Shown piece by piece: positions 53,149-64,000 of a stretch of DNA of 64,000 nucleotides. The notes under the pieces were generated by a model, which was not told the DNA's origin, searched no databases, and saw nothing but the letters and a program-made list of their open reading frames with translations. Made by a program: the position numbers and the translations under genes. Position 1 is the stretch's first letter; every line of letters begins with the position of its first letter. Location of the stretch: positions 1-64,000 of the forward strand of contig JAHQIW010000373.1 of the NCBI GenBank assembly GCA_019055375.1. The letters are read 5' to 3'. This stretch comes from Parelaphostrongylus tenuis. Taxonomy: Eukaryota > Nematoda > Chromadorea > Rhabditida > Metastrongylidae.

Positions 53149-54740
53149 TTGTGTAACGGAAAGGTGCCTAAAATACTAGAGTCTTTGGTCTTCAAATTTA
53201 GACCCACCGTCAACTGTGTTATAGGGACAACGGATGAGACATTGTGGCTCATGAACCTATTACTAGTACAATTACTAAAGAACATTTCAACCTATCTCAC
53301 CGATAACCAAATGTTTCCAGACTATCTACGTAACGCGTCCTCCAACAACCCGCACCTAATGGAATATTTCGGCGTAACCGCTCTTTATACAGATGTGTCG
53401 AATGAATTCGCCATGCAAGCCCACTGCCAGCTTCTAGTGAAACACGAGAGGACCACAAATATGTTTGGCTTCACCATCCGGCGGGTTATAACTTTCTTAA
53501 AAGAGTGTTTAAACTGCTCATTTTTTCGATGGTATGGAATCTAGTTTGCCCAAATTAGAGGGCTGGTGACGGGGCAACGACTAGCGCCAACTCTTGCTAT
53601 TGCCTAATGTCTATATTGGAGACCTCAATAATTGATCTCGGACCATTACTCTACTGCAAGTATATGGATGACTGCGTTGCCGCCTGCTCAACCCAAGAGG
53701 AGGAGAAGGACAAATGTTTTGAGTTACTGAATAATCAGTCACAGTGCATAAAGTTCAGCCGTGAGAAACCGAAGAAACTGGCTCCCATTTTAGACATTCA
53801 GGACAAACTGTTCGAAAACTTTTACAATAGAAAGTCAACGTAAACCAAGCAACAAAACCATCTTGGATCATTACCTGTCATCTTATAAGTCACGCATTAA
53901 ACGCGCGCTTCTGTACAGCTTGCTTCGAACACCGACCAATGTGTGCACAGAAAAAGAGCACAAGGCAGAATCTCCAAGCATAGCGCAAGAATAGCGATGT
54001 ATAATGGCCACGATACGGTAGTTGCTTCTCAGCTTAGATTCAGAGGAAGTTCTTTACTCCCAAACGACAAGTGCGTTACAAACAATGTTTCTTTCTCCCC
54101 GCCTTTCATCTCTAACGAAGTAAGAATAGCTATTAAACGCTGCCTAAAACGAGCCTGCATGAGATCTGGTGCAATCCTAATCGCTTGCCAGGCTTAAGAA
54201 GATGGATACATTGGAAAAACGGATAAACCACTATTCCTTTATGAAAAAGAATACCCAATTGGATTACGCAGCTCTAATCCGAAAACGCCACTAGGCGAGC
54301 ATAGGGACCAAGAACATACATAGTAATGTTTGAGTCAAATTCATGATAATCGCAAAGGCATCAATAACACCTGCCCGTAATACGTTAAAAGCCTTTCGGA
54401 TTAGCAACATAGCCTAGAAACGAACCGAAAAGATGAGTGCCTCGTCATCACACGTGATCTCAAACTACACCTCGGGTGATCTTATAGGCCTCAGTTAGGC
54501 ACAACCCACTGATGCACTGACCTTAAGCGTATAATCTTCAGTGGATAATTGATAGACTCAAAATATCAAAGCGGTAAGTGATTTATAATGAAGCTTTAGT
54601 ATGCGATCCAAAATCTATTTCCTACTCTTTCTTTTGCGGTTATGGAGGTTTTGACTTAGTGGATTGTGGATCACTTTGACCTAGCGAAGCTCTGCAGAAG
54701 GTGACCAAATGAATCGTTAGCCACCACGATTATTGTATTA
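53149..54740 (+). pseudogene. Penelope-like element, copy 3, broken
   Basis: The 53,149 frame carries sequence N-terminal to that preserved in copy 1 (TDETLWLMNLLLVQLLKN) and then YFGVTALYTDVSNEFAMQA (motif A; D replaced by G in FDVT). Motif B (53,555-53,610) has stops and shifts. The palm reads LLYCKYMDDCVAACS (53,645; YMDD). Later pieces are KKLAPILDIQDKL, and LRFRGSSLLPNDKC with ISNEVRIAIKRCLKRAC (54,030-54,160). The GIY-YIG end is fragmentary (DGYIGKTDKPLF near 54,200). The end region (54,600-54,735) has a decayed hammerhead (GCAGAAGGTGACC...). The element is inactive. Confidence 0.82.
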
Positions 54741-54780
54741 TTAATGCTGCATTTCTAACCGTATCGTTGTATGCTTCGCT

Positions 54781-55582
54781 AATACTCAAAAGATAATACG
54801 CCGCGCATTACGCTGTGACAGCCACAAGAAGATTGGGTTTCGCAAAATGGATCACTTCTATTATCCACTCCACACTTCGATACCTTGGAAACAACATACT
54901 TTTCAATAGTTTTAAATTTCAGATAATCAATCCATAGTTCAAATCAGAGGGATTTTAGTCATACATTTTAGCTTCAAAAATTCTTTTTTATTGTACTGAA
55001 AGAGCAAAATAAATTTTCGTTTCTCATTCAAAGATATCTCGCTTAGAAAGCTTTGCATTTGAAATACATATAATTATTTGATATATCACATCTTAGGAAT
55101 TTAAATAATTTATTTGGTTTTGAAGAATGACCTCGCGTGACGCTGCAACCACAAAAGAAGACTGGACACCACAAAACCGGAAATAAGACATTGTATGCGA
55201 AACCCAATATTTTTTTCATTATTATGAAGTATTAAGAAGTTCGTTCAAGAAACCAAAAACTCTATTGAAATTTCTGAAATTTGACATATCGCTGGGTTTT
55301 TTAACTATAAGCGAGAGGCCTTGGTCTGCGAGTAATTTTCGAATGAGGAACAGATAATTATTTGTGCTCTTACGCGCAATAACAAGGTCTTCTTGAAAGT
55401 TAAGTACACCACTCAGAGTTTTTAATTTGAGCTATCGACTGATTCTTTATACATTAGAAGCGATCAGAAATGCTCCCAGTGGATCGAAGTGAAGGGAAAA
55501 TAGTTGAATTACCTACTTTTCTGATAACCCATTGTTTTTTTTTTGGCCGTTACAGCGCAATACCAATACTCAATAGATAATA
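54781..55582 (+). mobile_element. 766-bp repeat block bracketed by 18-bp direct repeats
   Basis: AATACTCAAAAGATAATA (54,781-54,798) and AATACTCAATAGATAATA (55,565-55,582) bracket a copy of the 52.1-53.0 kb repeat. This places a second copy of that repeat directly at the end of Penelope-like copy 3. The first 385 bp are almost identical to 52,113-52,497 (one indel seen); the rest is clearly more diverged. There is no ORF. Confidence 0.55.
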
Positions 55583-55589
55583 TTAATAA

Positions 55590-56220
55590 CACCTCGAATC
55601 GGCTGAACGGAAGAGAATACTCTGTTTATTCCTTTTCTTCAGCACCTTAAACTGAGATTAACATATGCGTATTTATTCTGACTTTTTCGTTCAACTCATC
55701 CTTCCCTCTTAAGCGGCGGTTAAAATCTATTATTCGCCATCCCACAGCGCTGAAATTCCCTCCGGTATTCTCTTCCTGTGTCAATGTTATGGTCTACAAA
55801 TATGAATCAGCTGTTTTTTTATGCTATTTTTGTGTGCAAAATGTTTTATATCATGGCTTTATATGACTTTTGAAGATGACGACTTTTGTGTTCAAAAACG
55901 AAATTATGTCAAATTTGCTAACTTGTGATTTAGGTTTGATAGTTTAAAGTGGTGATCTGAGAGCACAGTTTTGGGAGAGTAAGACGAGTAGTGTAAATTC
56001 GCTTGAAACCTCCCGCCTCATCCCTTCTATGATGTTTTCGGTTGGTTTTACAATATAAAGACGACTCTTGCCATGCAACAAAATTGAAAAATCGTGCCGT
56101 TTACCTTTTTAATATTGACTCTACATCTAAGTTGCATTACTTCGGCATCGTTCAGTTGTCCATTTTCTTGTCTTAGACATGGCTTTCTCCAAGCTTCGTT
56201 AACCGGTTGGGAACAATATG
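55590..56220. other. No recognisable gene
   Basis: AT-rich spacer left of the palindrome, without recognised repeat or coding content. Confidence 0.45.
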
Positions 56221-57109
56221 CGTTTAGTCTTATTGAAGTCTCATGTATTTTATACTCTCTGTTACTAACGATATAACTTCCTTTAGTGATGATAAGAATG
56301 CAAATTTCATTGGGAAACTACAAAATTGTCTTTGTTATGAGTTGCGCTCGCCGCACAAAATTAACGTGGTGGCCAGGCAATTGATCTTGTGCGCCGCTTC
56401 GCTAGCATTTTCCCTAAGCGCCATTCGTGCATGAGTAGAAAACTGATTTGTTCCCCCACAGTTCCATCTCAAGGCAGGTGTTAGTAATTTGCATATCAAT
56501 ATTTTCGCAAGGGAATGCGCAACTGGAAGATACCACTATCAAGCAGTTTCAAATACTTTGGCTAGTAAATCTGCAAGGTAATGTTTTCGGAAATGGCGTT
56601 TTTCGTATACAAAAGGCGTCATCGTAAAAGTTCTATAGACACCCTAATTAAAAATATGCAAATGAATACCGTCTTGAACGCACTTCCAAAAAATACATAA
56701 TTTTCTCTTTTACTATCATTACAGAAAAATGAAGGCGGAGTCGTATTTGTTTTTCTAATACTTGCCATTCAAGTATGCAAAAATAGCTTGCTTTTGAGAA
56801 ATAAGTAACATAGATGGTTTCGTAGATGAGCCACATTAAAACAGAATTTTCGGAAAAGAAAGGAATAATGCACATAGATAAGTTCTTACTTCACCTCTTT
56901 CAGGAGCCACTTTGACTGGAGGGTGATCGCCCCTGTGATGTGACGCCCTTAGCCACATAATGGGGGCACCTGCAGTTTTTTCTGGAGGCCAAAATAAGGC
57001 CATCTCCTGCACTGTTGAAGAAGAAAGCTGCGAACTGATTACTAACCATATCACTCACTTTAACTCATTTATGTTAGTTTTGACAATGATACATCAAAAG
57101 TACACACCC

Positions 57110-57960
57110 AGAAGAAATGAGTGGTGGGCAAAAACACGGTTCCAAAGGGAGTCAAACCCGTCTTTCATTAACACCGATGTCGCGTGCTACTACCACTGCA
57201 CCACCAATGCACATTTGCACCACCTCTCATTCTTCAACATTCAACATTCTTCCACTCATTCTCTATGTTAGCTCTCAGCCGCCAACCTCTAACATATTAT
57301 GTCGGGTATGAGATTTCGCGTTTCGTTTCGAGTGTTTTCTCAAGACCACAGCTCAAATTTCAGTATGTCATAAAATCACTTTTCAGCCGCGCATGTCATG
57401 AGGTATGTTAAAAAGGGCTAACTTCGATATGTGGTGTATCGGGCTCTATAAGTCAGAGCATTTAGCAGACCTAATTACATGCGTCACTCAAAAAAATGAC
57501 TATCTGGCATATTGAAAATTGAGCTGTGGTCCTAGGAGATCACTCGATACAGAAGAAATAATATATTAAACATACTAGCCAAGAGCAATCGAATTTACAG
57601 AACTATGTGTTTTGAGGTAATTTTACAAGACACAGAGTGTAAAATGTCCGTCGTCGCCTACTCTTAGTATAGAGGACTGAACTCCCCGAGAGGATTGGCC
57701 AACGACGTAGATTAACTGCCTGATTGACGAAACCGAGGACGAAACACGTGTATCGAATTCTATAGGTCAGCCTTTTTCAACAGCTATTGTAATGACTAAC
57801 ACGGAATTTCTAGTATTTTTACTGCTTTTTTCGCAGTGTCATGATGTTATATAAATACCTAATAGAATTGAGGGGTGAGCATAGACACGGCCCTAGGCGG
57901 GGATCGAACCCTCGTTTCATATATAACGTTGACATGTGCTACATCCACTACCTGCTACGC
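57110..57960. repeat. tRNA-like (S2) and hammerhead repeat mosaic
   Basis: Reverse-oriented tRNA-like segments lie at 57,137-57,210 and 57,890-57,955. Between them is a hammerhead monomer (57,310-57,790) with the fold-back start at 57,419. It is the inverted counterpart of 14,070-15,660. Confidence 0.7.
57718..57758 (+). ncRNA. Hammerhead ribozyme motif, decayed
   Basis: GCCTGA, TTGACGA, stem II, GAAA, CACGTG, TA, TCGAAT. The first core base is T instead of C, and stem I is disrupted. GAAA and the palindromic stem III are intact. Confidence 0.5.
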
Positions 57961-58234
57961 CTTGAAGGTACTCATCGATGATCAGAAAGGCGTCGTTTCA
58001 CGTCAACAGACGTCGTTCGGCAATTGGTAGTGAAGTGAACCTTACTAGTTGTAATGCTTGTTTTAAGCCAACATTATGGGAATGCCGCGTGTAAGCATGG
58101 ACATTACACAGCAATCAAGCACGCACTCAACTCGTCTTACCATGTAAAACGTATGGCTCTAACTTTTCTGATTACTCTCCGCCCTCGTTTACTTTTTAGT
58201 ACCATGTAATCTCAAAAAGCTGGGGGCTTGGCAT

Positions 58235-58520
58235 CTAAGCTAAAGGATGAAGTTCTCGACGTTGATCAATCCAATTCAATTTTTATCTTTTTGAGGGATT
58301 GAATGCATATCTGGCTTTTGCAATGACGCGCAGTGGCTTCCAGTTGTATGGAGTTAGCGTCGCTTATGGTTCTAGACAAGTCTGAGACCAGTCTATTAGC
58401 AAATTACTAACCCCTGAGGGATGGATGTCTTGGTGAGCCATGAGAGCGAAATTGAGCCATTGACCTCGTGTGCGACGCATATCACCTCTACCACTGCGCC
58501 ACATGTGCTTTTGCTTCGTA
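58235..58520 (-). repeat. tRNA-derived SINE (family S1), copy B
   Basis: Reverse-oriented A box (CACTGCGCCACATGTG at about 58,493), B-box region (GAGCGAAATTGAGCC) and body, equivalent to the copies at 13.5 and 59.96 kb. Confidence 0.7.
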
Positions 58521-59083
58521 AAATTAATTATTTATTTGTTTCCTGACATCTCTCACAACTCAGAATGTAGGCAGGTGAGTTTATTTGATGGCGTGGTTGG
58601 ATTAGTTTTGATGCTATATGTTTATGGCAGTGTGATAAAAATCGAAGAAGGAAAAGAAGAGGGAGGAGGTAGTGGTGTCTATTGTTAATTCTTTGCATAA
58701 GTTTCGACACTATTGCATTAAACACCAAATCTCTGTCACCTGCCACCTGTCGTCCCGTTGATCGACGAGTGATTCGAGCGGGTACCAGCTACACTTCCAT
58801 TTCTTAGCATCGCGTGCGAGAGTAGACCAGTGGGTCCTCCTAGCTCTAGGGATTCGCTGAGCGTCATATCTTTCTCTTACAGCTTTCGTAAAGAGATCGG
58901 AAAAACGAGTCAGTGGTCTTCCTGTAAAGCGCTTGATGTCCCGAGGACATTAGACGATAACGGCTTTCGTCCTTCGGTTGCCGTTGAAGTGCATCACGTG
59001 TTCGGCTTACCTTATTTTCGATTTCCTGGCGTCTAGATCATGGCGCGTGAAAACCAAATATACTATGTAGAATCAACTGAATT

Positions 59084-59790
59084 GCTTCGCAGAGCTATTT
59101 GCTCAAAAACAGCTCCATCGTCAAGGATCATCGTCGACGTAAAGAAAAAGTTGAAACTGCTTAACAACACTTTTTAAAGAACAAGCCATCAGCTTGAACA
59201 CATTTCTACCATCTCCTAGGCAACAAAACAGTAAAGCGCTCATGGATCTCTTTGTAAAGACTTAACAAAAGTTATCAATTATAGACGCAAATGCTTAATA
59301 TCACGGACGGAAGAGGCGATAATCAGAAGGTGATAAGCCGAAACCTTTCTGCGAATGGTCCAGCAACTCCAGCTCGGCTCGGTCAACTTTCTCGTTGTCA
59401 GTTTAGCAATATGAAACCTTGTGATGTCTTGAAGCTTGATGAGATTGCCATTGCGGTAGAGATGCTCAAAGTAGCATATTGTGTTAATCTTCTCACTCCG
59501 CTGAAAGCAAGTCCCACTGTTTCGGAACGGTGCAGTCTTAAAAGATGTTGGTCATAGCCTTTGGCATGAGTCAATGTGGCCTTGGAGTTGGAGTTCATAG
59601 CTGGCCTGGTGACAGTCATTGATCAGACGACTCGGACTCTTGGAGAAGACACTATTCGTCGACGGTGGCGACTGACGACGGAGCTGCTTTTGAGCAAACA
59701 GTTTTTTCAAGCAACTTTGATTAATTCCACTTAGTAGGTCTGGTGTTTATTGCTCTAGTGTCAAAACTTTTGCGAACACCTCATAGTATA
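59084..59790 (-). pseudogene. Mariner transposase pseudogene, copy C, rearranged
   Basis: The minus strand carries the same blocks as copy A (VDE followed by a stop, LLQESESS near 59,640, SRPAMNSNS, then a broken D2 block at 59,400). The right inverted end (AGGTGTTCGCAAAAGTTTTGAC read from 59,800) is well kept. The first 65 bp (59,084-59,150) are an inverted piece of the same transposase region, so an inversion or deletion lies at the palindrome centre. Confidence 0.7.
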
Positions 59791-61440
59791 TGTCAATACC
59801 CCTCTTCCTTCCCTTCCTTCTAGGATTTTTATCATATTGCCATAAATATAATGAATCAAAACTTCATCCAACCACGTCATCATATAATCTCACCTGCCTA
59901 CATTCTAAGTTGTGAAAGATGTCAGAAAATAAATAAATAAATAATATTACGAAGCAGGAGAGCATATGGCGCAGTGGTAGAGGTGCTCAGCGTCGCACAC
60001 GAGGTCAATGGTTCGATCTCGCGCTCATAGCTCAAAAGACATCCATTCCTTCGAGGTCGGTAATTTGCTAACAGACTGGTCTCAGACTTGTCTGGAACGA
60101 TAAGCGACGCGACTCGATGCAACGGGAGGCCACTGTGAGTCACTGAAAAGGTCAGAAACGCATTCAATCTCCTAAAAGAAGTTGAAAATCGAAGGCGAAT
60201 GCATGGTGCATTCCTGATTAATCGATCAATGCCGAGAGCTTCATCCTTTAGCTTCAATACAAAGCAGCTAGTTTCTGTGAGATTACATGTACTAAAAAGC
60301 AAACGAGGGCGGGAGATGATCAGAAAAGCTAAAGCCGAACGATTTACATGGTAAGACGAGTTGAGTGCGCGCTTGATTGCTGTGCAATGTCCGTGCTTAC
60401 ACACGGCATTCCCATAATGTCGGCTTAAAACAAGCATTACAACTAGTAGGGTTCATTTCATCATCACTTGCCGACCGACGTCGGTCGACGGGAGGCGACG
60501 CCTTTCTGATCATCGGTGAGTACTTTTAAAGCGTTGCACGGCACTCACCACTTAAATCTTTTAGGAATATACGTTTGAAATAGTGCTGCCAAAACTAACA
60601 GAAACGATTTGAAGTGAGTGACATGGTTTGCAATTAATTTACAGCTTTTTTTTCAGCACTGCAGAAGATGGCCGTGTTTTGGCCTCCAAAAAAGGCTGAA
60701 CGTGCCCGACGGTGAAGCTAAGGGCGTCACATAGCAGGCACGATCTACCACCTGTCAAAGTAGCTCCTGAAAGAGGTGCCGTAAGAAATTATTTATGTGT
60801 ATTATTCCTTTCTCTTTCCGAAAGTTTTGCTGCAATGTGGTTCCTGCGGGACCACTACTTATTTGTTAACGGCAAGCTATTTTTGCACACGTGAATGGCT
60901 AGTATTAGGTGAACAAATACGATTCCGCCTTTACTTTTTTCTTCAACATTAGTAAAAAGAAAAACATGCAGTTTTCTTTAAAAGTGTGTCAAAAAAGATA
61001 TTTATATGCATTTTTTTTCATATCAGAGTTTATATAGAACTTTTACGGTGGCGCCTTTTGTATACGAAAAACCCCATTTCCGAAAACATTACGTTGCAGA
61101 TTCACCGCCCAAATTAGTCAAAATTGCTTGATTGTGAAATCTTCCTGTTGCGCATTTCCTTGCGAAAATTTTGATATGCAACTTACTAACACCTGCCTTG
61201 AGATGGAGCTGTGGGGGGACCAAATCAGTTCTCTACTCATGCACGAATGGCGCTTAGGGAAAATGCTAGTGAAGCGGCGCACAATTATCATTACCTGGGC
61301 ACCACGTTAATTTTGTGCGGCGAGCGCAACTCATAACAAAGACAATTTTGTAGTTTCCCAATAAAATTTGCATTCTTATCATCACTAAAGGGAGTTATAT
61401 CGTTAGTAACAGAGAGAATAAGATAAATGGGGCTTCAATA
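59735..61440 (+). repeat. Right arm of the palindrome (duplication copy C)
   Basis: Direct copy of 13,286-16,560 without its 14,070-15,640 insertion, and reverse complement of 56,224-58,725. Arms of roughly 1.7 kb each (excluding the insertion in the left arm) with about 1 kb between. Confidence 0.75.
59960..60257 (+). repeat. tRNA-derived SINE (family S1), copy C1
   Basis: ATGGCGCAGTGGTAGAGG (A box) and GGTTCGATCTCGCGC (B box), followed by the family body. Flanked by TTACGAAGCAG and TACAAAGCAG, candidate target duplication halves. Confidence 0.72.
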
Positions 61441-62159
61441 AAACTATACTTAGTCGGAACATGTCAAAGCAATCATAAAACAACAAACTGTTTTTCAAAA
61501 GTGTTACTGTACATTGTAATGCGATGCGATTTCAGCGATAATTCTCAAAAATTCTTTCGTAACTAATATACTTCAGGAGTTGGAGCTTCTTTTAAGTTGC
61601 GAAAGAGACTTTGTTCTATTGCCATATGGGTGGAAACATTTTATATATCCTTTAGCTGTCTTCAAGAACATCATTTCATTGGCGCAATCTGGAAATCCTG
61701 TAAATGCTATTCTCTAATCAACATTTTATTGAAAAGAAAGCCCAAATACTTCAAGAGGAACATATTTCTGACTCTTATGGAGCAAATTCGATCTCTTTGG
61801 TCAACTTTTATCCCCATTTCACTCACGTTTACCATTATATCCTATATCAAGAGCATGACATCTGTTCATTACTAGGAATGGGCTCAATAACCAATAATCA
61901 ATATAATATCATCAAATGATAAATTGCGGTGACAAATTTTGCCTTCCGAATATAATTATATGAGATAAATCTTCCAATTTTTATAATCTCATGACATATG
62001 CCTCAAAATCATCATTGTGATGGTAGTTACAGTACAATGGATAGTTTGCCCAAAAAGTGTTGCTCACCGCATGCCATGCCACTAAACTCGTTCAAATTTG
62101 CCATCACCAGTGTAATTCAGGAGTTGAGGCTTTTATAGAAAACAGCCTTTGAAAACAGC

Positions 62160-62440
62160 TCTTGTGGCGTAGTGGTTAAAGGTGGTCTGAGTCGTAAACA
62201 GGTCGATGGTTAGATCTCGCGCTCAGAATTCACCAGGCCATCCATCCTTCCGGGGTCGGTATTAGTATCAGGGAGGTCCCCGACTTATCTGGGAGGATAA
62301 GCGACGATGACTCGATACAACGGAGGCCACCGCGAATCATTGTAAAGGCCAGATACGCATTCAGTCATCTCAAACGAAGTTTAAAAATGAAGACGAATGC
62401 ATCGCGCATCCCTGAATGAGATCAATGCCGAGAGTTTTGT
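62160..62440 (+). repeat. tRNA-derived SINE (family S1), copy C2
   Basis: Paralogue of 17,238-17,515 at the same position of the duplicated block. It differs by a few substitutions and a short deletion near 62,262. Confidence 0.72.
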
Positions 62441-62595
62441 TTTTTATTTTTTATCCTTAGAGAAATATAAGTATTTTTCATCATCTTGTATATCGCTATG
62501 AACATTGGTTTGAAAGCAGCATTTGCCACTGGACAGGCGCTGATTCAGGCATTCTATGCATTCCTTTTTAGTTGATTGGTCTCAAGACGAACTAT

Positions 62596-62923
62596 AGCAC
62601 TTTGTACGGTTCCAAGCTCTTCAAATAAATTCTATAGAACTATCTATAGCCGGTTGCGTTGTAGCATACTTGTAAACAATGTCAAGGGGAGATCGATGAT
62701 GAATCTGATGAAAGCGTGAAAGACAATACATTTGTCACAGATACTGAGTCAAGTAAAGCTCTCTCACTCAAAACCCTGCCCTTTGATGACGATAAAGAGG
62801 TGTTAGAAGCAACCTAATGCTTACATGCAAGAAGCTGACCAACTTTCGGGGACTGTGCTTGACCAGTCACTACGAGCTGATTGGAGGGCAGGCAAATATC
62901 TGTGAAATAGAACACAGCTGAAT
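62596..62923 (+). pseudogene. Frameshifted copy of the 115-codon ORF
   Basis: Nucleotide counterpart of 17,668-18,009. Relative to that copy, one base is missing in AAAGGAGAG (near 62,685) and one in GTTAGGAAGC (near 62,803), breaking the frame. The rest, including GATGATGAATCTGATGAAAG, is conserved. Confidence 0.55.
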
Positions 62924-63342
62924 GTAAAAAGACTATAGACTAGTGCTGTGAAAAAGAATGTAAACAGTGTGAGTGGTGGGTTTTCACCATGATCTTGATC
63001 TGTTTGACTACCCAACTTTTTGACCGTTCTGTAAATGCTTTTAACAGAATCTTCATGACATAAAAAATAAGTGAGTGATTTTGGTGACGAAAATTCAAAA
63101 AATGGGTTCTTCAGAATTGCGTCTGCAAAATTTTTGAGACGAAGAGCAAAAATAGCTAAAAGGCTTTGCCTTTTCGGGTATGCAGCTCTTTGAAAGGTAG
63201 AAATTTTTGGTACATGGGCATTCCTTTCAATGAATAATTGGCCTATACAACTCTTTCCAGTAGCATTCAGTCTTTCCGTGACGTCTTCCACAATGCAGAT
63301 CGTGCTGTGTGTTAACTGCATTACATATGCAATACATTAATA

Positions 63343-64000
63343 TTAAGTCTTTTATATAAGTTCCGGCACTAAGGCAATAACACCAAATTTATTGATCAGA
63401 AGTAATTGAAATTGCTCAACAACACTTTTTAAAGTCTATGCCATCAGCTTGAACACATTTATACCATCTCTCAGGCAACAAAACACTAATGCGCTCATAG
63501 ATCTCTATGTTAGGACTTGACTAAGGTTATCAGTTACCGGCGGGAATGTCCAATATCACGGACGGAGGAGGACTATCAGAAGACGATAAGCCGAAGCCTT
63601 ACTGCGAATGATCCAGCAACTCAAGCTCGGCTCGGTCAACTTTCTCGTTGTCAGTTTAGCAACATGAAACCTTGTGTTGTCTTGAAGATTGATGAGATTG
63701 CCACTGTGACAGGGCCCAGACCGGTTGTAGAGGTACAGATGCTCAAGGTAGCTCTTGGCGCTGATCGTCTCATTTAGCTGAAAGCAAAACCTACTAAATC
63801 GACCCGGTTCGGTTTCAAAAAATGTTACGCGTAGCCTTTGGCATGAATCAGTTTGGCCGTGAAGTTGGAGTTCATCACAGGCCTGGTGACAACCATTGAT
63901 TCAAACGACGTGGACTCCTAAAGAAGATACTTCTCGTCGACGATAATCCTTGACGACGGTGCTGTTTTAAGAAAATAGCTTTGTTAAGCAGCTTTAATTC
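63343..64000 (-). pseudogene. Mariner transposase pseudogene, copy D, cut by the window edge
   Basis: The left inverted end (TAAGTCTTTTATATAAGTTCC) corresponds to that of copy A. On the minus strand are VDEKYLL (near 63,935), ETISAKSYLEHLYLYNRSG (63,750) and LQDNTRFHVAKLTTRK (63,680), so the first and second catalytic Asp blocks are readable though frames are broken. The right end lies beyond the window. Confidence 0.72.

Larger units (their letters stand above)
56224..58725 (-). repeat. Left arm of a large palindrome (duplication copy B, inverted)
   Basis: Reverse complement of 59,735-61,440. Landmarks: ATCATCACTAAAGG (here reversed at 56,283), GGCAGGTGTTAGTAATTTGC, CCTCTTTCAGGAGC (56,897), the SINE (58,235-58,520, reversed) and the mariner end CATAAGTTTCGACACTATTGC (58,697). 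It contains an extra 57,110-57,940 block of tRNA-like and hammerhead repeats that corresponds to the insertion in copy A and is absent from copy C. Confidence 0.75.
61440..63240 (+). repeat. Duplication copy C, right part
   Basis: Collinear with 16,560-18,310, including the SINE at 62,160 and the ORF-derived region. No frame is preserved. Confidence 0.7.

Noticed and set aside
59922..60437. 171-codon minus-strand frame
   Set aside because: Runs through the SINE and composite repeat. The equivalent frame is not kept in the copies at 13.5 and 58.2 kb.
1..64000. CRISPR array, operons or bacterial features
   Set aside because: The repeats are long, dispersed and transposon- or tRNA-derived, there are no short repeat-spacer arrays, and the element content is that of an animal genome.

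Overview
The window looks like a repeat-dense, AT-rich stretch of a nematode nuclear genome, most likely a strongylid such as a hookworm. The best evidence is the RTE-type LINE at about 23.2-25.8 kb, whose 5' leader and translated endonuclease/reverse transcriptase resemble the RTE elements I know from Necator/Ancylostoma; Penelope-like, mariner and piggyBac remnants fit. The assignment rests on recognition, not on a search. I see no complete host gene. A few short open stretches with plausible splice signals (20.5-20.8, 21.6, 26.9-28.1 kb) are recorded as weak exon candidates.

Layout. 0-9.9 kb: decayed mariner with both inverted ends (2.5-3.1), a Penelope-like terminal scrap (3.1-3.2), a fold-back tRNA-like repeat (3.9) and old dispersed repeats. 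9.9-12 kb: two copies of a roughly 315-bp repeat that carries a hammerhead ribozyme motif. 12.5-18.3 kb: copy A of a multi-kilobase segmental duplication (mariner, tRNA-derived SINEs, a hammerhead-repeat/tRNA-like mosaic and a 115-codon ORF). 18.3-19.4 kb: degenerate repeat with about 150-bp spacing. 19.4-20.5 kb: an array of three 294-bp tRNA-like units plus one inverted partial unit, bracketed by a 12-bp direct repeat. 22.8-25.9 kb: hammerhead repeat, RTE LINE and a (CA)n tract. 26.5-33.3 kb: more hammerhead repeats, weak exons and a 2.4-kb block duplicated again at 43.2-45.4. 34-37.5 kb: inverted duplication followed by the best-preserved gene, a Penelope-like RT/GIY-YIG ORF of 439 codons between perfect 174-bp inverted repeats, each with a hammerhead motif. 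38-48 kb: piggyBac deletion relic, duplicated blocks, mariner relic, microsatellites. 49-55.6 kb: two further, broken Penelope-like copies. 56.2-64 kb: a large imperfect palindrome built from copies B (inverted) and C (direct) of the duplication, with the start of another copy at the right edge.

How it fits together. Three kinds of elements appear to interact: (i) autonomous retroelements (a Penelope-like element with hammerheads, an RTE LINE), (ii) small non-autonomous elements that could use them (about 315-bp hammerhead monomers resembling retrozymes, and tRNA-derived SINEs), and (iii) palindromic or tandem amplification of these units. The most interesting observation is that hammerhead-bearing monomers with intact catalytic cores sit in the same window as a structurally intact Penelope-like ORF whose own termini encode hammerheads.
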